Below, in pieces: positions 34,641 through 39,664 of a DNA stretch of 39,664 nt. How positions within the stretch are numbered: the stretch's first letter is position 1; each line of letters opens with the position of its first letter. Location of the stretch: positions 1-39,664 of the forward strand of contig SHYY01000033.1 in assembly GCA_009692555.1 (NCBI GenBank). The letters are read 5' to 3'. This DNA is from Myxococcales bacterium (GTDB lineage Bacteria; Myxococcota_A; Polyangia; Palsa-1104; SHYY01). The translations under genes were made by a program, and so were the position numbers. The notes beneath the pieces are model-generated. The model did no database searches. It was given only the letters and a program-made list of their open reading frames with translations, and was not told the origin of the DNA.

Positions 34641-36757
34641 TGCGAGGGCCCGACATCAACCGCCTTCTCCTCCTCCTTCTCGCCTCCTCGATGGTGGTTG
34701 GCGGTTGCAGCCCGCAGACGCAGGGTGCGGCGGAGCTCGGCGGGAGCCGCGATCTGGCCTTCCCCGAATCGCCCTTCGACCTCTCCTTCCCGCCCGGGAC
34801 CGACCTCTACGGGATTGACCAGGCCCAGGGTGAGCTGAACAAGTGCGGCGACAACGACCCGGGCTGCATGGGCCACGGCCTCGGCCCGCCCGGCGCGCAG
34901 TTCCCCCTCCAGTCCGACCCGCAACCCGACCCGAAGGAGAGCGACAACGGGGTCGACCGCGACGGCAATGGCTGGATCACCCTCTCGACCAGCAAGAGCA
35001 ACTTCGATTTCGTGTGGGCTGCCAATTCCGAGGACTGGAAGAACGGCACGGTCTCGAAGATCAACTCGAAGAGCGTCAAGGAGACGGCGCGCTACTTCAC
35101 CGTCACCTGTTTCTCGAACCAGGGCGGCAGCCGCGCCGCCTGCGACGGGATGGCCGGCTGCTGCTCGCGCGACGACTACCAGGGATTCCAGAATCGCTCG
35201 AACAACAAGCCGAGCGGCCCGCACCAGGCGGTGCAGATCAGCGCCAACAGCCCGTCGCGCACCGCGGTCGACTTCAACGGCGACATGTGGGTGTCCAATC
35301 GCGCCTTTGGCGGCCAGTCGTCGGTGACCAAGATCGCCAATGACAAGGCCGAGTGCAGCGATCGCAACGGAGCGCAGGGCATCCAGACCTCCAGCGACGT
35401 CAACGGCGACGGGCTGATCGACACCGACTGCAACGGCAACAGCGTCCCCGACGACGTGGCCGACGTGAAGGCCAAGGCCTGCACCAACGGCAAGGCGCAG
35501 GAGTTCTACGGCTTCGACGACGAGTGCATTCTCTTCACCACCAACACCAATGTCGCCAATCAATATGGCCGCCCGATGGCCCTCGGCCGCGGCGCGGTCG
35601 ACTTCGGCGCCGCCGACGCCTGGGCCGGCACCTTCCAGGACGGCAAGTTCTTCCGCGTCGACGGGGTGAGCGGCCAGGTCAAGGCGGCCACCCAGGTCCC
35701 GGGAAATCCCTACGGCGCCGCAGTCGACCAATCGGGCATCCTGTGGGCCCCGCAGGTGGCCAGCGGCAAGCTGTTCTACTTCGACACCGGCAAGCCGGCG
35801 ATGCTCGGTACGGCGCGCATCGCCGCCTTCGGGACCGACGCCTATGGCGTGGCGATGGATCGCGATCAAAACGTCTGGATCGGCGGCTACCCGAGCGGCA
35901 ACGCCTATCGCTACACGCCCGACCGCTCGAACGGCTTCGCCAAGCTCGGAAGCGGCTACTGGACCAAGATCAACAATCCCGGCGGCGCCGCGGGGGCGAA
36001 TGATATCGGCCGCGGCATCGCCGCCGACTCCCGCACCATGCAGAAGTATTTCGTCTGGATGGGCCGCCACCCGAACTTCATCGTCCGCATCCCCGCGTCG
36101 GACATCCCGCTGCCGATGGGGATGGACGTGCAGATCGACGGCGCCAACTTCGCGGCGATGAAGGTCGCCGGCGGCGCCCCCGCCGGGGCCGGGGTCGACA
36201 CCGATCAGAACATCTGGGCGATCAGCTCGAGCGGCGCCGTCGCCACGCGGATCAAGGTCGACGCGATGGGCACCATGAGCCCCCCCGATATCGCCGGTGG
36301 CGTCAACGGCATGGGCTGTCCCGCCGGCAACGGCGACCGCTGCCCGCTGCAGATGGTGGGCAAGCCCGATCCAGGCCCCTACACCTACTCCGATTTCACC
36401 GGTTTCGGCCTCCGCAACTTCACCAATCCGAAGGGCACCTACGCCTGGATCCAGAAGGGCTGCGCCGAGGGCGACACCAAATGGGCGAAGGTCGACTTCG
36501 ACGTCGACCAGCCGGCCAGCACCAAGATCGTGATGCGCGCCCGCAGCGGCAATACCCCGACCCCCGACAACACCTGGGGAGCGTGGTCGGGCGAATACAC
36601 GATGACGCCCGCCGACCTGAAGGCCAACCCGCCGCTCGCGCCCAATCCCGCCAGCTACCTTCAGATCGAGTTCCAGCTCTCCACCACCGACAAGACGCTC
36701 AGCCCCAAGCTGAAGGGGTTCGAAGTCCTGTGGTGGTGCAACAACGTCCCGGGCTAG
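34640..36757 (+). CDS. Beta-propeller lipoprotein, paralog 2 of 3
   Basis: The 705-residue protein shares its whole architecture with the gene before it: lipobox VVGGC, Asp-Leu linker (DLAFPESPFDLSFPPGTDLYG is a run of such units), the SDPQPDPKESDNG start, GCCSRDD cluster, DVNGDGLIDTDC calcium loop, blade motifs such as YGVAMDRDQNVWIGG, and the TYSDFTGFGLRNFTNPKG terminal domain. Identity to paralog 1 appears high over the body and low in the signal and linker, the pattern expected after tandem duplication. The overlap at the start (TGATG) couples its translation to paralog 1. Its TAG stop donates its G to the fold-back element that follows. Confidence 0.85.
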   Translation: MRGPDINRLLLLLLASSMVVGGCSPQTQGAAELGGSRDLAFPESPFDLSFPPGTDLYGIDQAQGELNKCGDNDPGCMGHGLGPPGAQFPLQSDPQPDPKESDNGVDRDGNGWITLSTSKSNFDFVWAANSEDWKNGTVSKINSKSVKETARYFTVTCFSNQGGSRAACDGMAGCCSRDDYQGFQNRSNNKPSGPHQAVQISANSPSRTAVDFNGDMWVSNRAFGGQSSVTKIANDKAECSDRNGAQGIQTSSDVNGDGLIDTDCNGNSVPDDVADVKAKACTNGKAQEFYGFDDECILFTTNTNVANQYGRPMALGRGAVDFGAADAWAGTFQDGKFFRVDGVSGQVKAATQVPGNPYGAAVDQSGILWAPQVASGKLFYFDTGKPAMLGTARIAAFGTDAYGVAMDRDQNVWIGGYPSGNAYRYTPDRSNGFAKLGSGYWTKINNPGGAAGANDIGRGIAADSRTMQKYFVWMGRHPNFIVRIPASDIPLPMGMDVQIDGANFAAMKVAGGAPAGAGVDTDQNIWAISSSGAVATRIKVDAMGTMSPPDIAGGVNGMGCPAGNGDRCPLQMVGKPDPGPYTYSDFTGFGLRNFTNPKGTYAWIQKGCAEGDTKWAKVDFDVDQPASTKIVMRARSGNTPTPDNTWGAWSGEYTMTPADLKANPPLAPNPASYLQIEFQLSTTDKTLSPKLKGFEVLWWCNNVPG

Positions 36758-36933
36758 AGCACCGAACGGTTTGAAAGTCGAAGCGAGGCGCAGACATGCG
36801 GAGCAGATCGTGGCGCACCCCCGGAGACGCGACCGAGGCGTACTCTCTGTACGGTGAGGGAAGCGGCGACGAGGTACGCCGCGAGATGCCCGCAGGGCTG
36901 CGCCGCAGCCGGGTTTCAACCCGTTCGGTGCTC
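36757..36933. mobile_element. Fold-back (MITE-like) element between paralogs 2 and 3
   Basis: The left end GAGCACCGAACGG (36757-36769) is repeated exactly in reverse complement at 36921-36933. Weaker similarity, including GTTGAAA/TTTGAAA, GCGCAG and TGCGG, extends about 55 bp inward on each side. The 177-bp element would fold into a long interrupted hairpin around 36840. It contains a short frame with YSLY in phase with paralog 3. No clear target duplication is visible. It may separate the third gene from the coupled pair as an mRNA-processing or attenuation site. Confidence 0.5.
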
Positions 36934-36945
36934 TCGGACCGAGCC

Positions 36946-39087
36946 ATGTGGAAGCGCGCGCTCCCCCTTCTTGTCCTCGGCACGCTGGCCGCCGCCCCGT
37001 CCCTCGCGGGCTGCAGCTGCAGCCCCGACAGCCCCGGCACCAGCGACGGTTTTCGCTGGGGCGACGACGACGGCTCCGCCTCGCAGGACCTCGCCGCCTC
37101 ACGGGGCGCCGACCTCTTGCTGGAGCCGCAAGTCGACCTCGGCCTGAACGCGTGCGGCGACAAGGAGCCCTCCTGCACCACCACCGGCCTCGGGCCGAGC
37201 AACAACAAGACCTTCCCGCTGCGCAGCGATCCGCAGCCCGACCCCGAGGCCAGCGACGACGGCGTGAATCGCGACGCCAACGGCTGGCTGGTGCTCGACG
37301 CGAACCACTCGAACTTCGACTTTCTCTGGATCGCCGATGACCAGGACTACGGCGTCGGAATGGTTTCGAAAATCAATACCAAGACGCTCAAGGAGGTGGC
37401 GCGCTACCTCACCTACACCTGCTTCTCCGATCCGGTGAATGGCTCGATCGCCCCCTGCGACGGCACCAAGGGCTGCTGCTCGCGCGACGACTACGCCGGC
37501 TACAAGAATCGCAAGAACATGATGGCCGCCGGCCCGCACCAGCCGGCCACCCGCAATCCCCCCGGCGACGCCAAGACCCTCACCAACCGCCCCTCCCGCA
37601 CCGCGGTCGATTTCAGCGGCGACACCTGGATCGCCAATCGCGCCTTCGGCCTCCAGCCGTCGGTCACCAAGATCGCCCATCGCAACAACGCGATCAACGA
37701 CACCGCCTGCATCGACCGCAACAAGAATGGAAAGATCGACACCGCCGCCGACCTCGACGGCAATGGCCTGATCACCGTCGACTGCAACGCCGACGGCCTG
37801 CCCGATGCCGGGGCCACCCTCTGCGCCGGCGGCAAGATGCACGAGTTCTTCGGCGAGGACGACGAGTGCATCCTCTTCACCACCAACACCGGCGAGAAGG
37901 ACAGCTACGGCCGCCCGCTCACCCTCGGTCCCGGGGTCCTCGACTTCGGCCCGTCGGATGCCTGGGCCGGCACCTTCCAGGACGGCCGCTTCTTCCGCAT
38001 CGACGGCCAGACCGGAATGATCAAGGTCGACGTGAAGCAGAACCCCTGCACCGTCGACAACGCCGCTCCCTACCCCTACGGCGCGGTGATGGACAAGTAC
38101 GGCATCCTCTGGGCGCCGAACGAGACCGACATGCACCTGTTCTATTTCGACAGCGCCAATCCGCAAAACCAGGGGTGCGTCGTGCCTCCCAAGCCGCTGT
38201 GGGACACGCAGGGCTACAACTACGGAGTGACCCTCGATCCGGACTCCAACATCTGGACCGGCGGCTGGGGCTACCCGCACGCCTACCGCTATTCCCCCGA
38301 CCGCATCGGCGGCTTCGCCAATCTCGCCAAGGGCAAATGGCTCCGTGTCACCGTCGACGCCGCGATGGGGCACGGGCAGGGGCGCGGGATCGCCGCCGAC
38401 AACCGGAAGGCGCCCGGCTTCTTCGTCTGGCTGGCGGTCGACGGCGCCCCGGGGGGCATCGCCCGCATCGACACCTCCAAGATCCTGATGGCCGACACCG
38501 ACATCCACCTCGGCGAGTTCTACACCTTCGCCGGCACCTCCGGCACCCTCGGGGCGGGGGTCGCCGCCGACGGCAATATCTGGGGGATCAACCAGGGAAG
38601 CTCCAACGCCACCCGGTTGATCGTCAATGCCGCGGGCGTCGTGCAGAACCCGAATCCACTGGCCGCCGACACGGTCAGCCTCGACGAGAACCCGAACCTC
38701 ACCCACCCGTTCCCCTACACCTACTCCGACTTCACCGGCTTCGGCCTGCGCACCTTCACCAACCCCAAGGGCTCCTACACCTACACCTTCAAGGGATGCG
38801 CGAGCGGCAAGACGAAGTTCATGAAGCTGGCCTGGGACGCCGAGGTCCCGAATGGCACCTCGATCCTCGTGAAGGCGCGCGGCAGCGACAACAAGAAGGT
38901 CTGGGGCGCCTGGACCCAGCCCTACTCGACCTCGCCGGGGAATCTCCTCGATCCCCAGAACAAGCTGGTCCCCGATCCCACCAACTTCCTGCAGGTCGAG
39001 ATCGACTTCGCGACCACGCTGAAGGGCCTCACGCCGGCCCTCAAGGGACTCGCCGTGGTCTGGGAGTGCGCCGGGATGATTGGCTAG
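36946..39087 (+). CDS. Beta-propeller lipoprotein, paralog 3 of 3
   Basis: The 713-residue protein starts at ATG 36946, giving a signal that ends PSLAGC; the in-frame upstream extension to 36796 runs through the fold-back element. After a linker with DLAAS and DLLLEPQVDLG units, it follows paralogs 1 and 2: SDPQPDPEASDDG, SNFDFLWIADD, GCCSRDD cluster, a longer calcium loop (DRNKNGKIDTAADLDGNG-type), blade motifs and TYSDFTGFGLRTFTNPKG. It is the most divergent of the three, with extra loops near GCVVPPKPLWDTQG and shorter repeats elsewhere. No terminator is evident downstream; a tandem AAATCGTG pair lies at about 39115-39130. Confidence 0.85.
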   Translation: MWKRALPLLVLGTLAAAPSLAGCSCSPDSPGTSDGFRWGDDDGSASQDLAASRGADLLLEPQVDLGLNACGDKEPSCTTTGLGPSNNKTFPLRSDPQPDPEASDDGVNRDANGWLVLDANHSNFDFLWIADDQDYGVGMVSKINTKTLKEVARYLTYTCFSDPVNGSIAPCDGTKGCCSRDDYAGYKNRKNMMAAGPHQPATRNPPGDAKTLTNRPSRTAVDFSGDTWIANRAFGLQPSVTKIAHRNNAINDTACIDRNKNGKIDTAADLDGNGLITVDCNADGLPDAGATLCAGGKMHEFFGEDDECILFTTNTGEKDSYGRPLTLGPGVLDFGPSDAWAGTFQDGRFFRIDGQTGMIKVDVKQNPCTVDNAAPYPYGAVMDKYGILWAPNETDMHLFYFDSANPQNQGCVVPPKPLWDTQGYNYGVTLDPDSNIWTGGWGYPHAYRYSPDRIGGFANLAKGKWLRVTVDAAMGHGQGRGIAADNRKAPGFFVWLAVDGAPGGIARIDTSKILMADTDIHLGEFYTFAGTSGTLGAGVAADGNIWGINQGSSNATRLIVNAAGVVQNPNPLAADTVSLDENPNLTHPFPYTYSDFTGFGLRTFTNPKGSYTYTFKGCASGKTKFMKLAWDAEVPNGTSILVKARGSDNKKVWGAWTQPYSTSPGNLLDPQNKLVPDPTNFLQVEIDFATTLKGLTPALKGLAVVWECAGMIG

Positions 39088-39176
39088 CCCGATCCTCCCT
39101 GCCCTGAACGAGAAAATCGTGAAATCGTGAACGAATCAAGTGCGCCCGCGCCATGGGGCACGGTCAGGTGACAAGA

Positions 39177-39416
39177 ATGGCATCCCGCGTCTACGTAGAG
39201 AAGAGAATGAAACCTGATCCCGCTCTCGCCACGATTCGCGAAGCGCGCAAGGCCATCTCGCGCGAGTTCGGCAATGACCCCAAGCGACTGGTCGAGTACT
39301 TCATGGAACGGCAAAAACAGTACGGCGATCGACTGGTCCCCGGCCCGGGTGCCTGCGACATGGAGGAAGGAGTGAGATCCTCCAGCGAGTCCGGGTCGGC
39401 GCACCCGAAATCCTGA
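39177..39416 (+). CDS. Small charged protein, possibly toxin-antitoxin related
   Basis: The 79-residue protein has a helical core, DPALATIREARKAISREFG followed by DPKRLVEYFMERQKQYGDRLV. This recalls short proteins with a 'DPvlaEvr.iRe.is..f..D...lv.y...rQ' pattern found widely in cyanobacteria and proteobacteria, sometimes beside toxin genes. I know no proven function. ATG 39177 has AGGTGA five bases upstream; ATG 39207 would begin at the conserved part. The surroundings are less GC-rich than the rest of the window, so acquisition by transfer is possible. No partner gene is complete in the window. Confidence 0.55.
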   Translation: MASRVYVEKRMKPDPALATIREARKAISREFGNDPKRLVEYFMERQKQYGDRLVPGPGACDMEEGVRSSSESGSAHPKS

Positions 39417-39539
39417 CCAACTGTTGCTGTCAGCTCTGCCCAGGATCTGGTGGCGGCCGCCCTTCTCCGAGGAGGATAGGACGAACAACCGGCCGTTCCC
39501 CAGAGGCTGCTTGAGTAGCACTACTGCGGGTGATGAATC

Positions 39540-39664
39540 ATGAGCATCAATCCTCCTCTTCATTCCTGCCTGCGAGGGCTTGTCGTGCGGCGAAAGCGAA
39601 GAGCGGTGCTCCGCGGTTTCGACGACGGCAGACCGGACAAATGGGGAGCCACGTCGCGAGGATG
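39540..39664 (+). CDS. Possible partial gene running off the window
   Basis: An ATG at 39540 opens a frame of 41 codons that stays open to the window edge, reading MSINPPLHSCLRGLVVRRKR and then basic residues. No Shine-Dalgarno is convincing. The gap before it (39417-39539) holds nothing I recognise beyond a GAGGAGGATAGG purine run. It may be chance. Confidence 0.2.
   Translation, partial: MSINPPLHSCLRGLVVRRKRRAVLRGFDDGRPDKWGATSRG

Noticed and set aside
39084-39563. 159-codon minus-strand frame at the right edge
   Set aside because: It is antisense to the better-supported small protein, begins without a ribosome-binding site and has no recognisable motif.

Overview
The window is high-GC chromosomal DNA (roughly 68-70% G+C by eye) from a predatory-type Myxococcota (former Deltaproteobacteria) or a close relative. 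The pointers are two secreted proteins ending in MYXO-CTERM-like anchors, a PilZ protein of the myxobacterial single-domain type, two sigma-54 activators with PocR-like sensors, many lipoproteins with Asp-Leu-rich linkers, and a giant secreted protein with Cys-rich 'DVDCGG' repeats plus FG-GAP propeller blades. No rRNA, tRNA or CRISPR array was found.

Layout. 0-13.6 kb is an envelope block: a PPP phosphoesterase and an FG-GAP/Cys-repeat lipoprotein (minus); a MYXO-CTERM protein, a Tat-exported PhoD-like phosphatase and an ASH-repeat MYXO-CTERM protein (plus); a Cys-rich lipoprotein and a 1003-aa CehA/McbA-type metallohydrolase lipoprotein (minus). 13.6-19.6 kb holds a PocR/sigma-54 activator, a PIG-L deacetylase, ThiD with a small basic exported protein, an M19 dipeptidase with a translationally coupled lipoprotein, and an alpha/beta hydrolase. 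19.6-21.0 kb has no convincing gene. It carries a hairpin-dense, purine-rich minus-strand block that ends near a strong intrinsic terminator: my best candidate for an undescribed large structured RNA. 21.0-24.6 kb has a 4-TM protein, a MITE-like element between convergent genes, a frameshifted MotA/ExbB-like gene, a SecD-like periplasmic head truncated before its channel part, and a zinc efflux pair (CzrA-like repressor plus CDF exporter) with a visible operator. 24.6-32.1 kb has a second PocR/sigma-54 activator, a DUF4261-like protein, YacG with an in-frame repeat insertion, an Ig-like lipoprotein, PilZ, a GT39-type glycosyltransferase and an MBL-fold hydrolase. 32.5-39.1 kb is a tandem array of three paralogous ~700-aa lipoproteins. 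The last 0.6 kb is less GC-rich and holds a small unknown protein.

How it fits together. Most of the window serves the cell envelope: lipoproteins, MYXO-CTERM proteins, secreted hydrolases. Nearly all exported proteins share a membrane-proximal Asp-Leu-rich tether, at the N-terminus in lipoproteins and at the C-terminus in the MYXO-CTERM protein. About ten genes have a TANNNT box ending 6-8 nt before the start codon, which predicts widespread leaderless transcription; downstream operon genes instead show Shine-Dalgarno sequences. Several short repeats are present: a 52-bp two-hairpin repeat (four copies), a 49-bp exact repeat translated in the same frame inside two unrelated genes, and two fold-back elements abutting TAG stop codons.
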